From contig CAJOQO010000068.1 in assembly GCA_905236545.1 (NCBI GenBank), forward strand, positions 1 through 19,873: a stretch of DNA of 19,873 nt, read 5' to 3'. Every line of letters begins with the position of its first letter. Position 1 is the first letter of the stretch. Made by a program: the position numbers and the translations under genes. The notes under the pieces were generated by a model. The model did no database searches. It saw nothing but the letters and a program-made list of their open reading frames with translations, and was not told the DNA's origin. Of the stretch, positions 8,493-16,327 are shown piece after piece. This DNA is from an uncultured Lachnospiraceae bacterium. GTDB lineage: Bacteria > Bacillota > Clostridia > Lachnospirales > Lachnospiraceae.

Positions 8493-9215
8493 ATGGAGTC
8501 CTACGCACAGACAGATGTCGGGCTAAAACGGAATAATAATCAGGACTTTGTCTACGCATCCGATCACCGGATCGGACCGCTGGACGGACTGCTGGTTGTC
8601 GCGGATGGCATGGGAGGCCAGGCTGCGGGCGACCTTGCGTCACGTCTGTGCGTGGAAGCAATGGTAGACGTGATCGAGGGAAGCGCGGACAGCGGTACGG
8701 TCAGGGTTCTGTCAAAGGCGATCCGCGCGGCAAACAGGGCGGTCTGTGAAAGAGCCAGGACAGATCCCGGTCTGGAAGGGATGGGGACAACGCTGGTTGC
8801 AGCGGTTCCCGACCACGGATGTCTGTATGTGGCAAATGTCGGGGATTCCAGACTCTATATTGTGGATGACGACCGGATCGAACAGATCACACATGATCAT
8901 TCCCTGGTAGAGGAGATGGTCCGGGCAGGAAAACTCAGACGGGATCAGGCGAAAAATCATCCGAAGAAGAATATTATCACCCGTGCGATCGGGGAGGAGG
9001 GAGATCCTCAGATTGACTTTTTCGATGTGGCGCTGAACAGGAACGATTTTGCGCTGCTGTGTTCGGACGGATTGACCAACATGGTGGAGGATGAACAGAT
9101 CTTCCGTATCATACATGAGAGCAGGGATCTCGCGGAAGCAGGGAAAAAGCTTATCGACGCGGCAAACCGTGCCGGCGGGAAGGATAACATTTCTGTGGTT
9201 CTGGCTAAGTTCTGA
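8493..9215 (+). CDS. prpC: PP2C-family Ser/Thr protein phosphatase (Stp/PrpC)
   Basis: Mn-dependent cytoplasmic phosphatase that reverses phosphorylation by the neighbouring PASTA kinase. The 240 residues match the short bacterial PP2C form. Expected metal ligands are present: D18 (NNNQD), D38-G39 (VADGMGG), D192 (CSDGLT) and D231 (GGKDN). Other family motifs seen are GMGTTLVA, NVGDSRLY, THDHSLV and ITRAIGEE. The ribosome-binding site AAAGGAAAGG overlaps the rlmN stop. The pair prpC-prkC is conserved in Firmicutes. A 101-nt gap with a stem-loop separates it from the kinase gene. Confidence 0.95.
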   Translation: MESYAQTDVGLKRNNNQDFVYASDHRIGPLDGLLVVADGMGGQAAGDLASRLCVEAMVDVIEGSADSGTVRVLSKAIRAANRAVCERARTDPGLEGMGTTLVAAVPDHGCLYVANVGDSRLYIVDDDRIEQITHDHSLVEEMVRAGKLRRDQAKNHPKKNIITRAIGEEGDPQIDFFDVALNRNDFALLCSDGLTNMVEDEQIFRIIHESRDLAEAGKKLIDAANRAGGKDNISVVLAKF

Positions 9216-9242
9216 AACAGACCCTTACTACGCCAAGTGACG

Positions 9243-9274
9243 AAGGAAACACGGATGCTGTCTGTGTTTTCCTG
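9243..9274 (+). promoter_or_regulatory. Stem-loop between the phosphatase and kinase genes
   Basis: Bases 9244-9255 (aggaaacacgga) pair with 9261-9273 (tctgtgttttcct) through 12 pairs, one of them G-U, with a single bulged T and a 5-nt loop tgctg. No U-run follows, so a classical terminator is unlikely. Possible roles are mRNA stability, processing, or partial attenuation that would set the kinase-to-phosphatase ratio. These roles are inference. Confidence 0.6.
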
Positions 9275-9316
9275 CGCTTCATCCGGTACAGAACCTAAGG
9301 CTGACGGAGTTACTTT

Positions 9317-11494
9317 ATGTTGAATGCAGGCGATTTTCTTCAGAATCGGTATGAGATTATCAATTGCATAGGATCCGGCGGGATGGCGGATGTATTTCGC
9401 GCGCGGGATCATAAACTGAACCGGTTCGTTGCGATCAAGGTCCTGAAGGCCGAGTTTCGCAGCGATAAGGAGTTTGTGTCCAAATTCCGCGTCGAGGCAC
9501 AGGCCGCGGCAGGACTCGCTCATCCGAATATCGTGAATGTTTACGATGTCGGAGATGAGAACGGGGTTTATTTCATCGTGATGGAGCTTGTCGAAGGCAT
9601 CACGCTGAAAACCTATATTCTGAGCAAGGGGAACCTGTCTGTCCGTGAGGCGACCGGCATCAGTCTTCAGGTTGCTTCCGGCCTTGAAGCCGCGCATAAC
9701 AACGGCATCATTCACAGGGATGTCAAGCCGCAGAATATTATTATTTCCACCGATGGAACCGCCAAGGTGGCTGACTTCGGGATCGCCCGGGCCGCGAGCT
9801 CCGACACGATCAATTCCAATGTGATGGGCTCTGTGCATTACAGTGCGCCGGAGCAGTCAAGGGGCGGATTCTCCGATGCCAAGAGTGATATCTATTCTCT
9901 GGGCGTCACCATGTATGAGATGCTGACGGGCAGGGTGCCCTTTGACGGGGATTCCACGGTTGAGGTCGCGCTGAAGCACCTGCAGGAGGAGATTGTCTCC
10001 CCGAGAGAATATGTTCCCGATCTGCCGCGTGCCATTGAGCAGATCATATTGAAATGCACGCAGAAAAGCCCGGACCGGCGTTATCAGAGCATGTCGCTGC
10101 TGATCCGCGACCTGAAGGAATCCCTGATCAATCCGAATGGAGATTTTGTCTGGATCGCATCGGAGAATCCCGGAGGGGTGACGCACATGTACTCCCGCCA
10201 GGATCTGGAGGAGATCAACCGCCGTTCGCAGGATACGGAATCCTGGCCCGGCCTGTTTGACGGGTCCTATGACGGGCGGATGAATTATCCGCCGGAGGAT
10301 GAGCCGCTGGACGATGACGGTTATTATGAACGGTACCCCGACGAGTATGAGCCGGATGACAGGGGGGACATTGGCGGCAAAGGCGGTCATTCCGGGAAAA
10401 GGTCTTCGCTCTCAGGTTCTGAGAAGATCGTGACCATCATTTCGATCAGTGTTGCCGCGGCGATCGGCCTGCTGATTCTTTACCTGATCATTCATACCTT
10501 TGATGTGTTCGGTCCGCGCGCGAACAGGAACATGACAGAAGCCTCCGGCGCTGCGGCAGCTTCGCAGCAGGTTGCCGTGCCTGATCTGAGAGGGCGGACG
10601 GAGAACGAGGCGCAGTCTTTGCTGAAGGAGAAGGGACTCGGTTATAAGTATCTGGGAGAGACAAGCTCGAATGAATACGCAAACGGCCAGATCGCAGAGC
10701 AGGATGTGGAGCCGGGAACCGTGGTTGAGAGGAATACAAGGGTAGGGTACACACTGTCGATCGGTTCCGCTGAGGCGCTTACCGTCCCCGACCTGACGAA
10801 CAGGACACAGGAGGATGCGGAACAGGCGATCCGCAGCATGGGACTTCAGGTTTCGGTGGACAATACCCGTTACAGCGACTCGGTGGAGGCCGGACGTGTG
10901 ATCACAACGAACCCCGGCGCGGGGTCTTCTGTACACGAAGGGGATATGATTTCCCTGTATATCAGCCAGGGCGAGGATATCCAGTCGATCAAGGTGCCTG
11001 ATACCCAGGGCAAATACAAGGACGACGCGGTTACCATGCTGACGAATTCAGGCCTGTATGTCTATGTGGCGAGCGAACCCAGCGATACGGTGCCGGAAAA
11101 CCTTGTGATCCGGCAGGATCCCGCTCCGGGCAGCAGTGTGAAGACAGGATCTTCCATTACGATTACCGTGTCGACGGGACCGGAGAACGCGGTTGTTCTG
11201 AATCCGGGCGAGGGGCAGAATCAGGCGGTTCAGGATTCGGACAGCAAATGGATGTGTTACGCGCAGCTTCAGGCACCTTCGGGTTATACCGACGGAAGCA
11301 GGGTCCGTATAACCCTGTCGCAGAATGGTACCGAGACGACAGTCTTTGAGGGCGTGACGGAGTTTCCGTATCTTATGAACCTTGAGGGAGCGCCCGGTGT
11401 GTCTTCCGGAACCGCTTACGTATATGTGATGGACGGATATGGAAATATCCAGTCGACAACACGGTATGACGGAATCGAGTTCTATGAGCAGTGA
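9317..11494 (+). CDS. prkC: Membrane Ser/Thr protein kinase with PASTA domains (PrkC/PknB type)
   Basis: Single-pass membrane kinase; in relatives the outer PASTA repeats bind peptidoglycan fragments and control growth, wall synthesis and spore germination. Of 725 residues, about 1-270 form the kinase: glycine loop GSGGMADVF from G19, K41 (VAIK), H133-R-D135, D153-F-G and APEQ. Residues about 315-352 are a Tyr/Asp-rich cytoplasmic linker. A transmembrane helix spans about 371-394, then PASTA repeats start near 419, 488 and 559, and residues 624-725 resemble the Ig-like end of B. subtilis PrkC. The ATG follows GGAG (9306-9309) by 7 nt. It overlaps rsgA by 11 nt. The linker makes it longer than typical B. 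subtilis PrkC. Confidence 0.96.
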   Translation: MLNAGDFLQNRYEIINCIGSGGMADVFRARDHKLNRFVAIKVLKAEFRSDKEFVSKFRVEAQAAAGLAHPNIVNVYDVGDENGVYFIVMELVEGITLKTYILSKGNLSVREATGISLQVASGLEAAHNNGIIHRDVKPQNIIISTDGTAKVADFGIARAASSDTINSNVMGSVHYSAPEQSRGGFSDAKSDIYSLGVTMYEMLTGRVPFDGDSTVEVALKHLQEEIVSPREYVPDLPRAIEQIILKCTQKSPDRRYQSMSLLIRDLKESLINPNGDFVWIASENPGGVTHMYSRQDLEEINRRSQDTESWPGLFDGSYDGRMNYPPEDEPLDDDGYYERYPDEYEPDDRGDIGGKGGHSGKRSSLSGSEKIVTIISISVAAAIGLLILYLIIHTFDVFGPRANRNMTEASGAAAASQQVAVPDLRGRTENEAQSLLKEKGLGYKYLGETSSNEYANGQIAEQDVEPGTVVERNTRVGYTLSIGSAEALTVPDLTNRTQEDAEQAIRSMGLQVSVDNTRYSDSVEAGRVITTNPGAGSSVHEGDMISLYISQGEDIQSIKVPDTQGKYKDDAVTMLTNSGLYVYVASEPSDTVPENLVIRQDPAPGSSVKTGSSITITVSTGPENAVVLNPGEGQNQAVQDSDSKWMCYAQLQAPSGYTDGSRVRITLSQNGTETTVFEGVTEFPYLMNLEGAPGVSSGTAYVYVMDGYGNIQSTTRYDGIEFYEQ

Positions 11495-12377
11495 CAGAAC
11501 GGGAAAGATTATCCGGGCGGTGGGAGGCTTCTATTTTGTCTGGTGTTATGAGGACGGACACGTCTATCAATGCCGTGCGCGGGGCGTCTTCCGCAAGGAC
11601 AGCTTCCGGCCGCTGACCGGCGACGACTGTACCTTCCGGCTGACGAAGGCGCAGGATGTGGAGGGATACGTCGAGACGATCGCGCCGCGCCGAAGCCGGC
11701 TGATCCGGCCTCCCGTGGCCAATGTGGATCAGGCGCTGGTCATGTTTTCCTTTGTGAGCCCTGAGCCGAATCTTTCCCTTCTTGACCGCTTTCTGATCGA
11801 GATGCAGCGGCTGGGAATCCCTGTCGTGATCTGTTTCAATAAGAGCGATCTCGCGGATGAAGAAACAAGGGAAAAGCTCGCGCGTTCCTACAGCCGCAGC
11901 GGATGCCGTGTTCTGACGGTGAGCGTAAGGAAGCAGGAAGGGCTGGAGCAGATCCGGGAGCTGATGAAGGGAAAAACCACTGTGCTGGCCGGCCCGAGCG
12001 GTGTTGGGAAGAGCTCTCTGACGAACTGTCTGTGCCCGGAGGCGGGAATGGAGGTCGGTGCTCTGTCCCGCCGGACGGAACGGGGGAAACAGACGACCCG
12101 CCATGCGCAGCTGTTCGCTGTCGGCGACGGCACCTTCTTTTTCGATACGCCTGGTTTTTCGAGCCTGGAGCTTCGCGGGATCGAAAAAGAAGATGTAAAG
12201 TCCTTCTTTCCGGAGTTTGAAGAATATGAACCACAGTGCCGGTTTCAGGGGTGCATGCATATCCATGAGCCTGACTGCGGTGTAAAGACAGCTTTGGAGA
12301 AGGGGCTGATCAGCCGGGAACGGTATGACAGCTACCTGCAGCTGGTCGGGGAGGTCTCTTCGCAGCGAAGATACTGA
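11484..12377 (+). CDS. rsgA: Ribosome small-subunit-dependent GTPase RsgA
   Basis: Circularly permuted GTPase that acts late in 30S subunit maturation. I chose the ATG at 11484 (MSSDRTGK), giving 297 residues, because the fold begins just after it (GKIIRAVGGFYFV); in-frame ATGs at 11439 and 11466 lie deeper inside prkC. An N-terminal OB domain is followed by G4 NKSD at 119-122, G1 GPSGVGKSS from 170, and G3 DTPG from 221, the permuted order. The zinc site is C252, C257, H259 and C265. It overlaps the end of prkC by 11 nt with only a weak upstream site, so it probably depends on coupled translation. In B. subtilis the homologue (CpgA) is a PrkC substrate. Confidence 0.94.
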   Translation: MSSDRTGKIIRAVGGFYFVWCYEDGHVYQCRARGVFRKDSFRPLTGDDCTFRLTKAQDVEGYVETIAPRRSRLIRPPVANVDQALVMFSFVSPEPNLSLLDRFLIEMQRLGIPVVICFNKSDLADEETREKLARSYSRSGCRVLTVSVRKQEGLEQIRELMKGKTTVLAGPSGVGKSSLTNCLCPEAGMEVGALSRRTERGKQTTRHAQLFAVGDGTFFFDTPGFSSLELRGIEKEDVKSFFPEFEEYEPQCRFQGCMHIHEPDCGVKTALEKGLISRERYDSYLQLVGEVSSQRRY

Positions 12378-12421
12378 TGCTGCCGGCAGTTTACGGCGAA
12401 GGACACGTAAGAGGGAATAGT

Positions 12422-13084
12422 ATGGAATACAATCTGGCACCGTCGATTCTTTCCGCTGATTTCACCCATCTGGGAGAGGACATACTGGCGGTAAAGCGCT
12501 GCGGCGCAAAGTATCTGCATTTTGATGTAATGGACGGCCTGTTCGTTCCGAGCATCTCTTTTGGGATGCCTGTTCTGAAATCGATCCGTCCTCTGACAGA
12601 CATGTTTTATGATGTGCATCTGATGATCAAAAGCCCGGAGCGGTATGTGGACGACTTCGCAGACGCGGGGGCAGACGGGATCACGGTGCATGCGGAGGCC
12701 TGCGTACATCTGGACCGTGTTCTGGATCAGATTCATGACAGAGGCCTGAAAACGGGGATCGCGCTCAACCCCGCCACCTCGCTCAGTGTTCTGGACTACG
12801 TCTGTGAAAAAGCGGACATGATTCTGCTCATGACGGTGAATCCGGGATTCGGCGGCCAGAAGCTGATACCGGGCACGCTTGCAAAGATCTCGCAGCTTCG
12901 CGCGATCCTTGATCAGAAAGGCCTTTCCATCCCGATCGAAGTGGACGGCGGCGTGAACGATGAGACGATCGATCTGGTGATAGAGGCGGGCGCCCATGTG
13001 ATCGTTGCCGGCTCCGCGGTGTTCGGCGGAGAGATCGGACAGAATTACCGGAAGCTGACGGCGCATTTCCCGCAGAGCGTGTAA
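12422..13084 (+). CDS. rpe: Ribulose-phosphate 3-epimerase
   Basis: TIM-barrel metalloenzyme that interconverts ribulose 5-phosphate and xylulose 5-phosphate in the pentose phosphate pathway. The start at 12422 gives MEYNLAPSILSADF, the normal family beginning, with GAGGG at 12410-12415; an in-frame ATG at 12377 would add a non-conserved lead. In 220 residues the metal ligands H33, D35, H66 and D175 are all present, along with HFDVMDG, NPGFGGQ, VDGGVN and the phosphate-binding AGSAVFG. It follows rsgA by 44 nt, as in the B. subtilis cluster. Confidence 0.96.
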   Translation: MEYNLAPSILSADFTHLGEDILAVKRCGAKYLHFDVMDGLFVPSISFGMPVLKSIRPLTDMFYDVHLMIKSPERYVDDFADAGADGITVHAEACVHLDRVLDQIHDRGLKTGIALNPATSLSVLDYVCEKADMILLMTVNPGFGGQKLIPGTLAKISQLRAILDQKGLSIPIEVDGGVNDETIDLVIEAGAHVIVAGSAVFGGEIGQNYRKLTAHFPQSV

Positions 13085-13201
13085 GCGTCCCGCGGTCCGG
13101 CTCGCTGCATTCCCCGGTGCGGCAGCCGAAAATGTACGGGAAACTGGCGTTTTATCGGATCAGGTGCATTATCCTGAGCCGTCGGAAAGAGGAATGGGAG
13201 T

Positions 13202-13876
13202 ATGAAGGAGCATGCGATCATCATAGCGGGGGGCAGAATCGAAGAGGATTTTGCCCTCTCGTTTCTGGACTCCGTTTTCCGCAGGAGGGAGCGGTCACTT
13301 CTGATTGCCGCTGACCGGGGACTTCTGTTTCTGGACAGGAACGGGATCGTACCGGACCTGATCGTGGGAGATTTCGATTCGGTGCCTGCCGGCTATGAGG
13401 ATCGTTACCTGAAGAAGCATCCTGCGGTTGAGGTACACAGATACCGGTGGGAGAAGGACTATACGGATACGGAGATCGCGGCAAGGAGGGCGGTGGAGAA
13501 GGGCTGCAGGGAAATCGATTTTCTGGGCACCACCGGCACGAGATTTGACCATGTCCTTGGAACGGTCCAGCTTCTGGCGATGCTGTCGGAGCGCGGCGTT
13601 GTCGGTCGGATCGTGGATCCGTATAACAGGATCACCATTCACCAGAGCAGCTTCCGGATCCGGAAAAGGGAGCAGTGGGGGAAGTATGTGTCTCTCTTTG
13701 CGTGGGGGACTGAAGTGAGGGGTGTGACGCTGACGGGTTTTCATTTTCCGATGGAGAATGGCAGGATCACCAATGCGGAGACCCTGACGGTATCCAATGA
13801 GATCGAAAATGAATGTGCGGAAGTGAGGTTTGACAGCGGGATGCTGATGATGGTGGAGTCGAAGGATACGCCATAA
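13202..13876 (+). CDS. thiN: Thiamine pyrophosphokinase
   Basis: Converts thiamine and ATP to the cofactor thiamine diphosphate. The 224 residues show the catalytic-domain motifs AADRG, DLIVGDFDSVP (D52 to P62, with D57 and D59), DYTDTEIA and GTTGTRFDHVLG, followed by a C-terminal beta-sandwich thiamine-binding domain. The best ribosome-binding site is AAAGAGG at 13186-13192, 9 nt before the ATG. The 117-nt gap from rpe holds a short bulged stem-loop (about 13100-13128) and nothing I can call a gene. No thiamine riboswitch is visible upstream. Confidence 0.94.
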   Translation: MKEHAIIIAGGRIEEDFALSFLDSVFRRRERSLLIAADRGLLFLDRNGIVPDLIVGDFDSVPAGYEDRYLKKHPAVEVHRYRWEKDYTDTEIAARRAVEKGCREIDFLGTTGTRFDHVLGTVQLLAMLSERGVVGRIVDPYNRITIHQSSFRIRKREQWGKYVSLFAWGTEVRGVTLTGFHFPMENGRITNAETLTVSNEIENECAEVRFDSGMLMMVESKDTP

Positions 13877-13889
13877 AGCCGGGGCTGCG

Positions 13890-13909
13890 CCGGGAAAGCG
13901 GTATCCCGG
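13890..13909. repeat. Short GC-rich hairpin after thiN
   Basis: ccggga (13890-13895) pairs with tcccgg (13904-13909) across an 8-nt loop. It lies in the 65-nt gap between thiN and the next gene. There is no T-run after it, so it is not called a terminator. Confidence 0.4.
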
Positions 13910-13941
13910 GATCCCTCACACAGTCAGAGGAAGGAGCAAAG

Positions 13942-14166
13942 ATGGGACTCTTTTCCGGAAAGCGTAAGCCGGTGAACCGGCCGGAATATGACAGGGAGCG
14001 GGAGAAGCCGGTTCTTCGGTGCAGTATCTGCAATGGTGAGATGGTAGCGGGATTCAGGGACCGCACGACAGGGCATTTCCGGGAGTACGCCGTGATCCGG
14101 GGACGGGAGGAACTGGAGGAATTCCGGCTGGGCTGCGGTGTCAGCGAGGTTCCGAAGGAATATTGA
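13942..14166 (+). CDS. Small conserved-type hypothetical protein with a CxxC motif
   Basis: A 74-residue soluble protein with a strong ribosome-binding site (GGAAGGAG, 13931-13938) close to its ATG. It has a short basic start (MGLFSGKRKP), then CSIC (C27, C30) followed by an acidic and basic mixed region ending in a third cysteine, C65. There is no signal peptide or membrane segment. I do not recognise a biochemical function. From memory, similar short proteins in Lachnospiraceae are sometimes labelled aspartate dehydrogenase, which is not credible at this size without a Rossmann fold. The codon use matches its neighbours. The CxxC could bind metal or be redox-active, but a full four-ligand zinc site is not visible. 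Confidence 0.75.
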   Translation: MGLFSGKRKPVNRPEYDREREKPVLRCSICNGEMVAGFRDRTTGHFREYAVIRGREELEEFRLGCGVSEVPKEY

Positions 14167-14183
14167 CAGATGCGGGCTTTTTT

Positions 14184-14260
14184 TGCTGTGGAGAGAGCCC
14201 CGCAGACAGATACAGCATGATCTGCTGTGGAAAGAGACCCGCAGACAGATACAGCATGAT
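14184..14260 (+). repeat. 39-bp tandem duplication in the ychF leader
   Basis: The 38 bases at 14184-14221 recur at 14223-14260 with about two mismatches (unit length 39). Each copy begins tgctgt and carries acagca near its end, so each can form a 6-bp hairpin. A run of seven T (14178-14184) precedes copy 1. The bases tgcggg (14171-14176) can pair with cccgca in either copy (14199-14204 or 14238-14243). The array ends immediately before the ychF ribosome-binding site. Confidence 0.8.
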
Positions 14261-14278
14261 GAAGGAGATATCGTCAAA

Positions 14279-15376
14279 ATGAAATTAGGGATCGTAGGGC
14301 TGCCAAATGTCGGCAAGAGCACCCTGTTCAACTCACTGACCAAAGCCGGGGCGGAGTCTGCGAACTATCCGTTCTGCACCATCGATCCGAATGTGGGCGT
14401 GGTTGCTGTACCGGATGAGAGACTCAGACTCCTGGGTGATCTTTATCAATCGAAAAAGATCACGCCGGCCGTGATCGAGTTCGTCGATATCGCCGGGCTG
14501 GTGAAAGGCGCTTCGAAGGGGGAGGGACTTGGCAATCAGTTCCTGGCCAACATCCGCGAGTGCGATGCCATCGTTCATGTGGTACGCTGCTTTGAGGACG
14601 CGAATGTCGTACATGTGGACGGCAGTGTGGATCCTGCGCGGGACATCGAGACCATCGACCTGGAACTGATCTTTGCGGATCTCGAGGTGCTCGAACGCAG
14701 GATGACACGTGTCGGAAGATCCGCGAAAAACGACAAGGAGGCGGCTGCTGAGCTGGAGATGATGCAGCGGCTGAAAGCGCATCTGGAGGACGGGAAGAAG
14801 GCGATCACATTTGAGAGGAAGAATGAGACCGAGGAAGCGCTTCTGAAGGAATATGGTCTTCTGACGGACAAGCCGGTGATCTTCGCGGCAAATGTGGCCG
14901 AGGACGATGCGGCGGACGATGGCGTGCACAATCCCCATGTACAGGCAGTGCGCGCGCTTGCGGCTTCGACGCATTCAGAAGTGTTTGTCGTCTGCGCGCA
15001 GATTGAAGAGGAGATCTCCGAACTGGATGACGATGAGAAGCAGATGTTCCTGGAGGATCTGGGGCTGAAGGAGTCCGGGCTGGACAAGCTGATCCGGGCC
15101 AGCTACAGCCTGCTGGGACTGATGAGCTTCCTGACTGCGGGGGAGAAGGAGACAAGAGCGTGGACGATTCAGAAGGGAACCAAAGCGCCGCAGGCAGCAG
15201 GCAGGATCCACAGCGATTTTGAGCGCGGATTCATCCGGGCCGAGGTTGTCAACTACAGGGATCTTCTGGAATGCGGATCTCTGGGCGCGGCCCGGGAGAA
15301 GGGAATCGTGCGCCTGGAAGGAAAAGAATACGTGGTGCAGGACGGCGATGTGATCCTGTTCCGGTTTAATGTATAA
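14279..15376 (+). CDS. ychF: Redox-regulated ATPase YchF (OLA1 family)
   Basis: Obg-family P-loop protein that prefers ATP and associates with ribosomes; tied to stress responses in other bacteria. The ATG at 14279 gives MKLGIVGLPNVGKST, the invariant family start, with GAAGGAGA at 14261-14268; an upstream in-frame ATG at 14138 would add a segment encoded by the tandem repeat and is rejected. In 365 residues G1 GLPNVGKST begins at G7, G3 DIAGLVKGASKGEGLGNQFL follows, and the base-recognition site is NVAE at 205-208 instead of NKxD, as expected for ATP use. A coiled-coil region (about 140-185) precedes a C-terminal TGS domain (about 281-365). It overlaps lgt by 8 nt. Confidence 0.95.
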   Translation: MKLGIVGLPNVGKSTLFNSLTKAGAESANYPFCTIDPNVGVVAVPDERLRLLGDLYQSKKITPAVIEFVDIAGLVKGASKGEGLGNQFLANIRECDAIVHVVRCFEDANVVHVDGSVDPARDIETIDLELIFADLEVLERRMTRVGRSAKNDKEAAAELEMMQRLKAHLEDGKKAITFERKNETEEALLKEYGLLTDKPVIFAANVAEDDAADDGVHNPHVQAVRALAASTHSEVFVVCAQIEEEISELDDDEKQMFLEDLGLKESGLDKLIRASYSLLGLMSFLTAGEKETRAWTIQKGTKAPQAAGRIHSDFERGFIRAEVVNYRDLLECGSLGAAREKGIVRLEGKEYVVQDGDVILFRFNV

Positions 15377-16253
15377 GATTATGTCTATTGAGTTTCCGCA
15401 CCTTGGGATTCAATTGAATCATGTGATCCGCTCCTTCCGGATATTCTCTTATCCGGTGGCGGTATATGGGGTGACGATGGCTCTCGGGATCCTGACAGGG
15501 CTGCTGGTGGCTTCGTGGGTGGCGAAGAAGACAGGCCAGAATCCGGAGGACTATACGAATATCGCGCTGCTTGGCATCGTCCTCGGACTGCTCGGCGCGC
15601 GTACCTATTATGTGGCGTTTACCTGGGATTACTACGGCGCGCATCCGGCTGAGATATTTGATTTCAGGGGCGGAGGACTTGCGCTCTACGGGTCTTTGAT
15701 CGGGGCGGTTGCAGCCGTGCTGATCTACTGCAGATGGAAGAAGCTGAAGATTCCCCTTGTCCTGGATACCGCCTGCCTCGGAATGGTTACCGGACAGATC
15801 ATCGGCCGGTGGGGAAACTTTTTCAACAGGGAAGCTTTCGGCGAATATACAGATTCCCTGTTTGCCATGCGTCTTCCCCTTGCCGATGTGCGTGCGGATG
15901 AGGTGACGCAGCGGATGCGGGAGCATGCGGTTGTGATCGACGGAGTGGAATACATCCAGGTTACGCCGACGTTTCTGTATGAGTCGATGTGGAACCTGGG
16001 CGTGCTTGTGATCCTGCTGGTGGTGACCCTCCGGCGGAAGAAGAAGTTTGACGGAGAGATCTTTCTGCTGTATCTTCTGCTTTACGGAATCGGCCGGTTC
16101 TGGATCGAGGGCCTGAGGACGGATCAGCTGCTGATTCCGGGAACCCGGGTCGCGGTGTCCCAGGTGCTCGCGGCGGTGCTTGCGGCAGGGTCATTGATCC
16201 TGATCCTGACGCTCAGGCGGAGGAAGCGTGCATCCGTGCAGGAGGAGTCCTGA
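15369..16253 (+). CDS. lgt: Prolipoprotein diacylglyceryl transferase
   Basis: Polytopic membrane enzyme that attaches diacylglycerol to the lipobox cysteine of lipoprotein precursors. The 294 residues contain about seven hydrophobic segments. The Lgt signature is GRWGNFFNREAFG, with the essential arginine at 147, and GRFWIEGLR carries R243. The segment GGGLALYGSLIGA replaces the HGGL seen in E. coli, a substitution common in Gram-positive forms. Two starts are possible, 15369 (overlapping ychF by 8 nt) and 15381 (MSIEFPHLG, just after the ychF stop). Neither has a good ribosome-binding site, so coupled translation is likely. I list the longer form. Confidence 0.94.
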   Translation: MYKIMSIEFPHLGIQLNHVIRSFRIFSYPVAVYGVTMALGILTGLLVASWVAKKTGQNPEDYTNIALLGIVLGLLGARTYYVAFTWDYYGAHPAEIFDFRGGGLALYGSLIGAVAAVLIYCRWKKLKIPLVLDTACLGMVTGQIIGRWGNFFNREAFGEYTDSLFAMRLPLADVRADEVTQRMREHAVVIDGVEYIQVTPTFLYESMWNLGVLVILLVVTLRRKKKFDGEIFLLYLLLYGIGRFWIEGLRTDQLLIPGTRVAVSQVLAAVLAAGSLILILTLRRRKRASVQEES

Positions 16254-16311
16254 CAACAGCAGCAGGAAGACGCGCGGCCGGACAGGCAGAGGACGTTCCT
16301 GACAACAGCAG
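16248..16311 (+). repeat. 15-bp direct repeat spanning the lgt stop
   Basis: tcctgacaacagcag occurs at 16248-16262 and again at 16297-16311, a spacing of 49 nt. The first copy contains the lgt stop codon, and the second abuts the ribosome-binding site of the next gene. The 74-nt gap between the genes is otherwise featureless. Confidence 0.7.
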
Positions 16312-16327
16312 GGAAGGATAAAATGAG

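Noticed and set aside
9243..9274. Stem-loop after prpC as a Rho-independent terminator
   Set aside because: The stem is not followed by a run of T; the T bases are within the stem arm itself.
13085..13201. Thiamine riboswitch ahead of thiN
   Set aside because: The conserved bases of a TPP riboswitch are not present, and the gap is too short for the full aptamer plus expression platform.
14178..14184. Seven-T run as an intrinsic terminator after the small CxxC gene
   Set aside because: No stable GC-rich stem ends immediately before the T-run; the possible stem has the T-run in its loop.
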